Assembly: GCA_013407085.1 (NCBI GenBank)
Contig: JACCGJ010018783.1
Span: forward strand, 91,314 to 155,313
DNA length: 64,000 bases
Direction of reading: 5' to 3'
Origin: Atriophallophorus winterbourni
Taxonomy: Eukaryota > Platyhelminthes > Trematoda > Plagiorchiida > Microphallidae
Shown here one piece after another: positions 31,480 to 43,200 of the stretch; the first letter of the stretch is position 1; each line of letters begins with the position of its first letter. The notes below the pieces were generated by a model. The model was not told the origin of the DNA. It did not search any database and was given only the letters and a program-made list of their open reading frames with translations. Position numbers and translations under genes: made by a program.

Positions 31480-33965
31480 TCAATAATATACGTCACTTGC
31501 AAAAAACCTTCACAACCGGGTTTAACAAGACAACCCGACTTGAATCGGCTCTATAAAACTTGAAATCGCTAAAAACCTGCGTATGCCGAGTCGCACTTCT
31601 ACATACGGTCTGAAAAAAGCTCGATCGAGAGACTGGTTCGAAGCAAAAGCTTCTGTTGCGTTTTGGATGGGAAACAGTCAGCATTCTTGAGGTGAAAAGT
31701 ATTTTAACTGATGAAAACTTACGACTTCTAAGAGCAGCTAGAAATAAGGTCTAACAGGCTGCAAGGCGATGTGCAAACGACTATTGGACTGAAATTAGCC
31801 TCGGTATTCAAAACGCTGCGGATACTGGAAATTTTCACAGTATGTATGATAGGATCAAGAGAACCATTAGTCCAAACAAACTTGAAACGGCTCCCATTAA
31901 GTCTGTATCTTGTAGCCCGATTGTCGACATATCTCAGCAGATGAAAAGATGGGTAGAGCACCTATCCTTTCTCTACTCTACATACAGTACGTTTTTTGTA
32001 TTTGAAAATGTCGAGCGGTTACCGATCATTAAACATCTAGATACTTTCCGTACTGTCGATGAGCTCAATAAGGCAATCGACCACTTAGCAAATGACAAGG
32101 CCCCTGGTGACGACGAAATTCCAACTTAGCACATCAAATGTTGTAGAGAAGCATTATTACAACCTCTTCACCATTTGCTCCTTTACTACTGGCATGAAGA
32201 GTGTGTCCCACAATAGATGCGAGATACAAAGTTCATCACAGCTATTTAAGAATAAGGGTGATATAGGCGACTGCAACAAATACTGAAAAATCTCCTTCCT
32301 GAATGCTGAAGTATAACAGATCTAGCTACAAGTTTTAGCTGATAAATTTTACTTCGAATCTCAATGTAGCTTCTGCAGTGGAAGATCAAACGTTGACATG
32401 ATCTTCTCCCTGAAAACAAAAGTGTTAAGAACAGCATATGCCTTTATACGCTGTTTTTATTGATTCAACGAAGGCATTCATCTACGTCAGCAAGGAGAGA
32501 CTTTTAAAAATGCTTGATCTGATATACTGACCACCAAGACTGCTTAAACTGGTTATTTCATTCCAGTCAGACATGAATGGTTCAGTCTATTTTAACGGTT
32601 TCAGTTCAGACGACTTTCAAGTTCTTGCTCCAGCGCTTTTCGGTATTTTTCTCTGCTGATGAAGCACGCGAAATGATGGCAAGCTTCTCAACCTAAACCA
32701 GTTGAGAGCACAAACCAAAGCACAGGATGTGGTTATCCGTGACCTGCTGTTTGCCGACGATGCAGCCATTATTGCCGTCTCCGAAGAACAACTTCATTTG
32801 GTATTGTTCATTTCTTATTCTGCATGCTAAGAATTCGGGCTAACAATCAGCATGAGAATGACTAAAGCAATTGGACAAAGTATTGTATCGCCTCCTGTCA
32901 TTATTGTTGAGAACCGTAAGCTTAAACAAATTCATCATTTCGCATACCTTGTTCCAACCATTTCGGTTAACCTCTCGCTAGACAAAAAATAATAAGCAGA
33001 TTGGCAGAGCAGCTGTTATTTTATCGAGAAAACCTATCATGTTTGGGGTAACCACAAGTTGACTTGAAAATCAAAGATGCAGGTATACTGCGCGTGCGTA
33101 CTAAATGCTTCACTGTACGGCAGTGAAACCTGAACCACCCACACGAGACGCGAAATGTAGCTGAATGCTTTCCATCTACGAATCATCCGTCGTATCGTAG
33201 ATGGAAAAAGTTGTTATATCTGTGATGTGCAACTATTGGCCCAGCCGTGGGTTCGACAAAACACAACAGTAACTGAACTGGTGTATTGACCGAATGAATG
33301 AATGAATACCACAATGTTTGTACAGTGAACGATAATCACAATATGCACTTACGACCGATCGATCGATAGTTCGTTCGCTGTCTATACAAAATCTCCCTTG
33401 CATGACCGCACAACAAAGTCAAATATAACGCAGATATGCTGCCTGTAACAAAAGTGACCAATGCTGAAGTGTTTTAAAGGCTATTTTACAGATAACGGTC
33501 ACTCTACTTCGACAGCGCCGACTGCAATGTCTAGGCGACGTCTACAGAATTAAAAAATGGTCGTATTTCAAAAGATCTACTTTATGGTGAGTTACAATGA
33601 GGAAATTGACCATCTAGCAGACCGCACTTGCGTTACAAAGACGTTTGCCATAGAGATATGAAAGCTCTTTGCATTGACACATTGAGCTGAAAATAACTTG
33701 CTCTTGAATGCTCACATTGGAGGCATTGTGTAAAGCATCATCCACAAGCTGGTGAGTATCAGAAACAGCTCTCGACTGCTAAACGCAGATCACGCCGCCG
33801 GCGTGCATGCCGCCATTGAACGAGATCTGCGGTGCAAGCGCTGCGGAAGAGATTGTCCTACCGAACCTGACTGTTAAATCCTTCAAAAGGCTGTGGAACA
33901 TGAAAGAAATCATGCGATTGTGATGTAAATTCATGGTCGACATCGATCTAAGGAGGCAACAGCAT
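31480..33965 (+). mobile_element. RTE-like LINE (second type), strongly decayed copy M
   Basis: Plus-strand remnants in normal order. The linker (about 31770-32120) reads RRCANDYWTEISLGIQNAA, MYDRIKRTISPNK and ELNKAIDHLANDKAPGDDEI. The RT core near 32744-32775 reads [20 protein letters not shown]. Later come SLYGSET and LNAFHLRIIRRIVDGKSC. The 3' part has RLQCLGDVYRIKKW and a finger-like RCKRCGRDCPTE near 33835-33870, a feature of LINEs whose ORF ends in a C2H2-type finger. Dozens of stops and frameshifts. A 3'-end piece of the same type occurs at 42975-43205. Confidence 0.7.
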
Positions 33966-34007
33966 CAATTTATCCACGTTATTTTAATTTATATTCCGTT
34001 GCGCCGA

Positions 34008-34460
34008 GACTGGACCTTGACGTGGTGCAGCGGCTTGCGTGCCTCGATGATCCATTGAGCTATACTGGGTGATGTCTTCGTGGCATCTTCAGAGTTACTC
34101 ATACCAGGTTGGTCAATGGTGAGAAGCCAGACAAACACAGTCTCCTTGTCCCTCGCGGACATTGTATACCAGAAGAGGCGTATGAATCCGCAAGGATCAC
34201 CGGCTCGACTGGTTGGGATGATGTCGGGAGTCCCTGCTTGGTCTCTACCTCGCGAATGGCTTGTGAACTGTACTACAGTATCCGGCCCCGATAGGTGCGA
34301 TCCTTAATCTCGCTCCGCTGCCTTGCGGGTTAGGCTTTCGGGCCAAAGGCTTGAGGTGGGAGTCCTCAAGATCAACTCCTCTACTTCGGCCTGGGCAACC
34401 GGGTAGTATCACGCCCACACCCAAATTGATTGGGTGGCACTTTGTCATTTTTAAATGATT
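34008..34460 (+). repeat. GC-richer composite repeat ending in a SINE-S-like tail
   Basis: About 450 bases of noticeably higher GC than the surroundings, from gccgagactggaccttgacg to gggtggcactttgtc. The last about 65 bases (ggcctgggcaaccgggtag ... ggcactttgtcat) match the 3' part of SINE S. An A-box-like string TGGTGCAGCGG lies near the 5' end (about 34023-34033), so a pol III SINE head is possible, but no clear B box was found. No coding region. It could also be a LINE 5' region. Confidence 0.5.
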
Positions 34461-34727
34461 GTGTAAAAATATATATATTTATATTTCTCATCCGCCTTAC
34501 TATGATTTCCTCAAACGTGAAGCATCTTCTGAAACGTAAAATGTAAAGCATATTGTATATTTGAAAGTTCCTACATTTAGCGTCGTTTATCCCATTCGCA
34601 TAAAAACACTTGACTTCCATTTTTATATTCCTCTTGAATAGTTGTACATACCGCTCCCTGCCATTGATTTCTTTTATTCGATATTTATTTTTCCACGTTC
34701 AATAAAGCATCTTCGCAACATGCTTAA
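34461..34727. other. AT-rich spacer
   Basis: Nothing recognisable beyond a short TA run at about 34470-34485. Confidence 0.4.
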
Positions 34728-34985
34728 CTATCCTAATTCTTGTTTTTGGAATAATCGAGAGTTTAGATGCAGGATTGCATTGAGTACATTTGTCACACTA
34801 ATTTGCTACAAGTGTGAATAAATTAAGCAGCAGTATTTCGTTGTGAAAATGTGTATATAAAGTTTTGTTTTTTCAAGATTCTGGTTTCAAAACTGCCAAT
34901 TCTAGTGAAACAGTAAGATGCTGGCTACGTTTAAGGAAAGAATTGTCAACCTTGACTTTAAAATTGATTTTTTGTCTTTTGCTCA
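34728..34985 (+). repeat. Left copy of a direct duplication flanking the hammerhead array
   Basis: From cctaattcttgtttttgga to gtcttttgct. Closely matches 35436-35703, including gtttagatgcaggattgcat and aagcagcagtatttcgtt. Differences are point changes, an 18-base stretch present only here (near 34920-34940, gctacgtttaag side) and a 15-base insertion present only in the right copy. Non-coding. Confidence 0.8.
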
Positions 34986-35003
34986 CTGAACCTGATCTTA
35001 CTG

Positions 35004-35048
35004 TCTCCACCTGACGACGGCAAACATCCAGAAACCGGTAGTGGTGTG
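35004..35048 (+). ncRNA. Hammerhead ribozyme HA-1 (stem II damaged)
   Basis: Same architecture 242 bp upstream: stem I tctccac with gtggtgtg (four Watson-Crick pairs next to the core), CTGACGA 35011-35017, GAAA 35031-35034, ACCGGT, and GTA at 35038-35040. Stem II cggc...tcca keeps only two pairs, so this copy is probably weak or dead. Confidence 0.6.
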
Positions 35049-35245
35049 TAAGGGATGGAGATGTGAGCAACACATTACTTTGGTCATCCATAAGCGCCTT
35101 AAGTGCTTTGACCAATAATCAATTTGTGATTCTGTGTTTGACCATCGTGGTTCGTTGTACGAACCCTATATAACAGTGGCATGAGAGCATAACTTTGTTT
35201 ACCACTTTACCACTGTTTCAAGACTCACGGAACCTGATCTTACTG

Positions 35246-35290
35246 TCTCTACCTGACGACGGCAAAGAGCCGGAAACCGGTAGTGGTGTG
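35246..35290 (+). ncRNA. Hammerhead ribozyme HA-2 (predicted self-cleaving)
   Basis: Core CTGACGA at 35253-35259, stem II cggc/gccg (35260-35263 with 35269-35272, loop aaaga), GAAA 35273-35276, and a palindromic stem III ACCGGT (35276-35281) with H17 = A35282, so the cleavage triplet is GUA. Stem I pairs ctctac (35247-35252) with gtggtg (from 35283): four pairs, including one G.U, then a mismatch. All invariant core bases are present. The very short stem III suggests action as a dimer. Confidence 0.7.
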
Positions 35291-35435
35291 TAAGGGATGG
35301 TGATATGAGCAATACATTACTTTAGTCATCCATAAGCGCCTTGTGTGCTTTAACCAAGAATCAATTTGTGATTATGTGTCTGAACATGATGGTTCGTTGT
35401 ACGAACCCTATATAACAGTTACATACAAGCATAAC

Positions 35436-35703
35436 TTTATTTATTCTAATTCTTGTTTTTGGAATAACCCAGAGTTTAGATGCAGGATTGCATTGAGTAC
35501 ATTTGTCACACTAATTTGCTACTTTGAACTTTGAATTAAGTGTGAATAAATTAAGCAGCAGTATTTCGTTATGAAAATGTGTATATAAAGTTTTGTTTTT
35601 TCAAGATTCTGGTTTCGAAACTGGCGATTCTAGTGACACCGTAAAATGCTGGAAAGAATTGTCATCCTCAACATTAAAATTGAATTGTTGTCTTTTGCAA
35701 GCT
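35436..35703 (+). repeat. Right copy of the direct duplication
   Basis: Second copy of 34728-34985. It contains a 15-base insertion, tttgaactttgaatt, at about 35524-35538, identical to the tail unit of the family-D LINE, between ttgctac and aagtgtgaat. Confidence 0.8.
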
Positions 35704-37126
35704 AATGGTGCTTTTCATTTACATTATTCTTTCACATATATGTAATTTCTTTGATCAAGTTAAGTATAATGTCTGTTACAATCAAAATGTCGCTCAAGCT
35801 CTGTGCAATAATTTCGGATAATTCACTCGATGACGCGCATTTCATCCGTAATTTTGTAATAAATACTATGCCGGAAATGACACACGCATCTTGTACCAAA
35901 AAATAATGAAATGTTTGGTAGCTCTGTAAAATCTGTGCTAAAGTAACGTAATCTATCTCGAAGAGTTTGTTGAAATTACGGCTAAAATTAGTTGTTCAGT
36001 CAATTTTGTTGAGCAAATCGGTTTCGAAAGATTGCTTAACTACAACATTGTCCACGTTTCATTTTCCATCGCGAACGACGTGATATTGAACATGGTTCGC
36101 TGAAAATGGATATGTTTTTCGTCGACATCAAGGGTTCAAATATCATTATTTCGAAATTACTTGCAACCAAATTACAAAAATATACCCAAACCTGTTTCTT
36201 TCCCATCCAAAAAGAATCATGTTGACATTAAAAACTGCGATGTTATTTAAAATAAAGTTACTTATCGGTTGCAATATGTAGTCAATATTGGAACTAAAAT
36301 TCGCACGTGTTTCTCTTCTAATAGATTGACAAAACAACGGAGCACATCATTCGGATCTATCTTTTTAGGCAATAGAACAATAATGTTTAAGTTTAAACCA
36401 CGTTAATACTAAAATGCAGGCGTACGAAGAGCTCAGCTAGTCAGGTGGACTCATACCGGAAATCTTAATGAAGATAATCCTGATAGATAGCCACAAAATG
36501 CAGAAAACAGTCTTCATTTTTTATCAACTACAATTGATTTAATCTTTAGGTTTACATCACCGGATGTAGCCTTTCTAGTAAGACAGCAATATCTACAATG
36601 TGTCGTTTGCGTGAGATAGTGAATTTCAATCAACGTTTGCAGCTAACACCTTTTACTAAATAATGTCGAGGCGTTTGAGTCAACATTCCAATTAAATTTT
36701 CAAACTAAGATAACGAATGAATGTCTTATATACTCGTCAGGTATTAACAACAACAATGATAGTGGACATTTATAATGAGCTCCTATTAAGCTCCTATTAA
36801 TAAGCTCCTATGTGACATTCAAAACATATCCTGGCATGGCGTTTTAGTTCGAATATAAAACTGTCAATGGGATGATACGCAATTATTGCAAAGCTCCTAT
36901 TTTGCTTGCGAATCAATCCTAGCCTTGATATTTTAATGCACAATCTCAAGGTTGTTTACATTAATTAACCGGAATAACCTTGCTTAATTTTGCATTTTAT
37001 AAGAATATCAATTATTGAGACACAAAAGTTCCAACAAGACAATAAGAAACAATATTGTCTAATTTCTGAAATATTGCGTTAAACCCTATTAGCGTAAATT
37101 TCATATAATATGCTACAAAATCGATA
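35704..37126. other. AT-rich region, no genes seen
   Basis: About 1.4 kb downstream of the CARP gene's last exon. The only structure noted is a short tandem of about 13 bp (agctcctattaa-like, three copies, 36776-36812). A 3' UTR of the CARP gene may occupy the right part. Confidence 0.4.
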
Positions 37127-37231
37127 TCAAATGCTTCTGGCAGGGAACACGGGATGCCATTTTGGTGAACGTTTAAAATGCAACGCGGCGGATTCACACG
37201 GAGCATCAATTATCGCTGACGGTTGTTTGAT
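37127..37231 (-). CDS. CARP last exon (candidate)
   Basis: 105 bases after the acceptor ttaatctctcgtacag; in phase with the previous exon it gives IKQPSAIIDAPCESAALHF, KRSPKWHPVFPARSI and a stop. The length suits the expected C-terminal extension, and a Cys sits near where CA10/CA11 has one, but sequence similarity is weak. Confidence 0.5.
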   Translation of the reverse strand: MKQPSAIIDAPCESAALHFKRSPKWHPVFPARSI

Positions 37232-40200
37232 CTGTACGAGAGATTAATGTAACAATTAGTTACCATTATTCAAAATATCATTCATATTATTCACACTTGT
37301 ATTACCAACATTATTTATAATTCAATATAAGATACTTCTATTATGGTCGTTATACAGAAAACGTGCAAAGTCGCGGATTTTAGCTGGGGAATTTAGCGTG
37401 ATGTTGTTAGCTTCTTATCGGGGCTACGTCAGACGCAATTATGATAGTAATGTTTTGATGACACACATTTAAATTGCTATTGTTTCTTTTTCTATTATTA
37501 ATGTCTTAGCATAACTCCGCCAAGGACGGTCCCAAGCCCGTCTGAAAAAGGAGGAGGGTTGGGCTTAGAGCTAGCAACCCTATCCCGTAAAACCTACATT
37601 GCCACGGAAACGATGACAACAGATCCGTGGTTCGGTCATGTCTGCAGGATGGATCCCAGTTCGCATACGAAGGCAGCCATGCACTGACATCCGCAAGGTA
37701 AACGAAAAAGGGGACGGCCCAAGGAAACTTGGCGCAAAACGTTGGAACGCGAACTACATGCACAAGGATTCACGGTACAGACGGCAACGGAAGCAGCGAC
37801 AGACCGGAACCACTGGCGTGAAGTTGTCTTCGCCTCATGTGCCACCCGGCACGGAGAGGACTGAATGTCTTAGCATGTTCACTAGTGGATTAATCCAAAT
37901 GAATATACAAATATCGGGATATACATTGAGCTTTAGATTTGGTTGAGTCAATGTTATCCATCAATTGCTTCCAAACAACATATATCCATCTTCTACTATG
38001 TGAATACAAATGGATCAATTGTACCGTTCATAAAATTAGAGCACAATAACATGACACCTGTTAGGCCCGTGTTTAATGGATAAGATTGCAAGTACTGAAA
38101 CTTTATTGTTGTTGGATATGGTGTAACTCGCAAATAGCTTTCAGTGGTAAGATCCAATAGATATTTCCCAGAATTTTTGTCAAATTTCACGCAAAAGGGC
38201 GTGAAAGTTTGAGGTATTGATGCTTTCAAGTGGCATATTTTATCCTAAATCGTACATCTTGAGGTAGCATCAGGTTAATTATAAAAATAGCAGATGGATC
38301 GATCGAAATAGCAGACCGGTTTCTATTGCGATCAGGTGAATGAATTCAATTCTACAAAGTTGAATAAATTCAATACATTTGTGTGGTTGAAATCGGGAGG
38401 AATCGCAAGTTGTGTGAACAATTAATTTTGATACATTAATTGATAGGAATCAAGGAAGTTGGCATTTGATTTTCAGAACTGATATTTTTTCTGAAAAACA
38501 GTTTGACTTCATAAATCAAAACCTTGAGAAATCAACAGCTTGAACAGTAGCTCAAAAAGGAGTTCATAATTGTGACCATTTTGTTTATCCCTGCTAGATG
38601 TGAAATCTTGTGTAGCATGCAACCTTTATATTATAAAACGGTAAAATTCAACTGTGGCAAAATACATTAAATAAGCGTTTGTTGCATATAATACATTGAT
38701 GAAAACTTACATATGTACGTGAATGTTTGAGCCAGTTGGCACTGATCATCCTAAAAATGATATATGCATCAAAAGTAAGAGGCATTATTATGAGCGGTTT
38801 AGTTATTCCTAAACATTTACCATGTAATTCATCTTAATATTTGTGCGAACAGACCGGTTATACGTTGCTTGCACTGGACGAAAATTGTCTGCCATGAATC
38901 CAGACCAAAGTGTGCCAGCTATTCGCAGTTTTCGAAGCGTGCTCAGCTGTAGATAAATCAAAGTGGTGTCATTACGCTTCACGCAACCCAATCCACGAAA
39001 AGAATTATGGGATAAAATATTTTCCAATTAAAGCGAACACAATCCTTTTTAGTATTTTACATCCACTTTTACAATACTAAAATAAAAATGTGAAACATGA
39101 CGAATGAATCAAAATCAAGCATTCAATGTTAATCATTGTTACGTAATACTGTTTAAATTGGTTTGGTCGATGTGGGCCAATGTAACGGGAATATCACAAA
39201 TTAATCAAATCTGGACGTGAATATCCGGTTTCAAAATTTTGATGCCTATTGCCTCAGCTAAGACTTGAAGAAGAAGATAAAGAAGAAATGGATTTATTCG
39301 TGTACACAAATTTTAAGCAAGATTTCATGGTTTACGCGATCCACACAGAGTGTTAGACAAACATCTGGGTATTTTATGGACGGCTGAGGCAGTAGCCATC
39401 AAAATGTTTAAACCGAACGTAGGTTCGAAAACGATTACTTCGTGATTTTTTTATTAACTTAGTCAACTTTAACCGAACCCGTTTAAGCAGTATCATGTTA
39501 AATTGATTCCCTTTCAATGTCCCATATCAAACACATTAATTAACCTTATTTTACTTTTCCTATGTGTGTATATAGAACTTGTTTAAAAATACCAAAATGG
39601 ATATCCATGGCTCTAATTATATTTTAGCTCAAAAAAATGAAGAGGTTTTCCTCACTTTTCGATTGATTCGGTGTCAAACAGACGTTTGATTAAAAGTATT
39701 TACCAATAGTTTAAATATATATAGTCCAAATTGTGCGGGACTAAGTTGTGCGATTGGTGGCCGTTTCGTTTATATTCTCACGTAAAATTGAACAATTGTA
39801 CCCACATTGATTTACTACTTCATTTCAGTATGCCAATTTATTGGCATAAAGTCTTTAAACCCATTATAACAAAGCCCGTCTTGAAATTGAAAACGTGTCT
39901 TATTGTGCGCAATCGGTATTCTCGATCGTCAACAATTCCGGTTTTTGAGATCTCGGATTTGCATGCCCGACACAAGGAAACATCTTCGCAAGTGATTGTT
40001 TCACAACTCTAAAATGCTTTTGTTTTCGATATATGCAAGCCATTTCTGCATGTTTATCATAGGACCTAAGCAAATAATTCATTGTCGTTTATTTCTAATT
40101 TTTCTACAAATTTTGTCGATAAAAATTAACATAGTAGCGCTGTGAATGTTCTCCAGCTGTGCGCACCAATTTGGTGATTGACAAACCATTACTTGGTAGT

Positions 40201-43200
40201 TGCTCTTCGCTTCCACGAATGTTTGAGTTAAAATTAAAAACATAAAATCACATGTTAAGTTCGACCTGTCACTCGAAAAATCGGAGAGATTGTTGAAATC
40301 ATTTTTGTGTGTTTATGGAAAATAAGCAAAGTATTGAAAACCATTTCAAACTATTCAAGTTTGCATAAGGCAGTTTTAAAAAATTATTAAACAATATGCA
40401 AAATACACTGCGTAAAAATGTGGTCGTTATCAAGAGATGCCTTTTCAGAAATCACTCTCAACATAATTCTGTATGATCGTCCAGATGAATAGACAATTAA
40501 ATTTTATATCGCGATTTAGACAGTGTTGGCATTATGAGTAAACTTGTCCAACATGTCAAAAATTTTATTTCATAATAATCGTTTCGGTGAGTTTGCTTTA
40601 GGCTTAATTATAATATATGAATATAAACAAACTGCACTGATATTAAAATGTCATTTGACGCTAAGAACAACAATTTAGCATGAAGTTTATCTTAAATTAA
40701 ATGTACTTAATAAACAAATGATATCTACTAATGTTCAACAACGTAGTCTCTACTGAAATAGCACATACAGAACACTGTATCTAAACAAAGCATATCTTCT
40801 TTTACCGTTTAAATATTTTGAACCGCCTAAATGATGATTAAAACGCATTTCCGTGTTCAGTAAAATCGTTAGTACTTTTCTGCGCGAACGCGCACTATCG
40901 GTTATTTTATTATCAGTTTACAATACAGATGCTTTTTATGTGAATGCTAATTTTTGTCATGCACCCACGGTTAAAATGCATTCAAGTACATATGTGAAAT
41001 TTAAAGATAGATACAGAAAATGTTATCAAAATCACCTCTGTTTCAGTGATTGTGATAGGGTGATTCAGTATGATCCACGTGACGGTCTCGTAACATCCCG
41101 GCGAGGTTAACGATCCGTCATAGGTCATGTACTCGTTCGTGGAGGATAAAAGTGCACGAATCTCAAGGCCTTTCAATAAAAGACTCTGCCCTGAATCAAA
41201 TTACAACAGGAATGTGAAGCTAGCAAATTTATTGCTTGTGTAATATATTTATATGAACATATTATATATAAATGCTATATATGATAAAGACAGCAGACGA
41301 ATTGATAAAAATATTGAACGATCTAAATTTTTCTGAGCATAATTGAAATACTAGAATTCTTGGTGAAAATGATCGCACACATTTCAACAAAGTTTGGCAA
41401 GTTATAGTAGGCTTTTCTCGTGTTATACATGGGCATCGTTTGTTCCACCGGGAATTTTAATGAGTTTACTAATAAGATAAATTTTAAATATTGAACATTT
41501 ATGAGACCAAGAATTTTATGGGATATGGTTGAATTCTTTCAAGCTTTTATGTGAATGATCCAAATTCAAACGCTCAATTGCAAACGTATTTCAAAATTAT
41601 CATAAACTAAGTACGCTCATAATAAATCAGTCTTCAGCATTTTTTAAATTTTTTATAAGGCAGCTACGAACAGTGATTGAGATAAATCCACCCGCATTTG
41701 CATGCATTTTGATCACAAACACACCACTTTGAAAATGCATGGAAATACTCATTATTTCAAGACGATGGACGGAGTTTCATGTATGTGAGCATTCATGTTT
41801 GAACATGATTAGTTTTGTAAAACGTCACATGCGCAAAGTTGAAAGTTTTTGCACCGCACCACTCGATCCGAATAGCTTTCAACTATTAGCTAATCTTTCG
41901 TGTTCTTAAAAGATATTTTAAAGATGTAATAATTAATACCGATGCGTAATTTCAAGGATCTTAACGTTGCCCATTTTCAGAAAGTCTTGAAGATGCTCCT
42001 TATGCCATGTCTATAAAATGCTCATGGTATTCTTCAGCGAACTTTATTACCAGAAATAAGAATTCGTGGTCTCACTCCTGAATCACAGAGTCTGTCTGAA
42101 AAGACATGAAAGTTAATGACTATTATCACACGGGAAACATTAACTACACAAAAATAAAATTTACACTGAATAAATAATTAATGATGCCAAATTTGATATA
42201 AGCTTTATTAGAGAGCACGTTAGTCTGCTCAAACATATTCCCTCGTAGTTGAATCAGAGTAGATCGCGCATTATACTCAACGAGGGTCTAGCAAATGACG
42301 TGTTATCGGCGTTGTTAATCCAATGTTTACATTACCAATGGTTTCCACCAACTTGTTCGACAATTAAAATTAGGCCCATGTTCGATGTACGCGGTATGTT
42401 GGTTTACGTGCGCGAAACGAGATCGCAGAAGCTTATTAAATCTAATAGGATTAACTATCGACAACATGTCATTCAAATCAATAAAATTCGAGCATAGAAC
42501 TCAAAAAGTTATCCTGTAAAAGCATGCATCTAACAAAAATTACATCACTTCATTACCTTTTTAAAAACCGGATTCGTTGTTAAAACAAAGATGAACACTG
42601 CAAATTTCCATTACTTCACATCTCTATTAAATCTCTACTTTAAGCCTTAAAGTTAATTTTCAATTACGTTTTTCTACGGAATGGTTTTTTTTACAGAAAA
42701 TGATAAAATTACTTGCTTTTTTCAAATTTAGTGAAGAACAATATTGTTGACAAATTACTGTAATTCAATCAAAATACATGTAGAAAATGAATACTGATTC
42801 GAATTTTTAAATATATATCGAGCTTCTTGGACACTGCTTTCAACTACCCTGACACTGTTCTAGTAGGCGGTAGTCTGGTAACTCAAAATGTATTTACCAA
42901 TGAATGATAATTTTATTATTTATGTGAAAATTCGGCATCAACAAACTATATGATACAATTGATTGCTATCAGATCATGTTCACTCTACTTCGACTGTACC
43001 GCCTACGTCGGCTAAATTCTGTACACAAAAGAAAATATTCGAATTCCAAACATTCACCTATCACTATGAGCACTACGGGAGATATATTGTTCCTCTTGAA
43101 TCGGTCGATTTACTAAGATGAAACGCACTGGAGCCTCAAACTCTCATGAGCGTGTGATGTACACCCATGGTCGACATCGACCGAAAGAGGCCGACAAAAA

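Larger units (their letters stand above)
34986..35430 (+). repeat. Tandem hammerhead-ribozyme repeat, family HA (about 1.8 units)
   Basis: Two head-to-tail copies of a 242-bp unit, measured between predicted cleavage sites (after 35040 and after 35282). Each unit has cctgatcttactgtct, the ribozyme core, gtaagggatgg, acattactttggtcatccat, a ttcgttgtacgaaccctata block, and ccactgtttcaagactcacg before the next core. No ORF. Unit size, tandem layout and internal type I-like hammerhead with minimal stem III fit metazoan retrozymes. Confidence 0.75.

Noticed and set aside
37996..38229. 77-codon minus-strand frame in the last CARP intron
   Set aside because: No splice sites in phase and no similarity to the CA10/CA11 C-terminus; the exon at 37127-37231 fits the phase.
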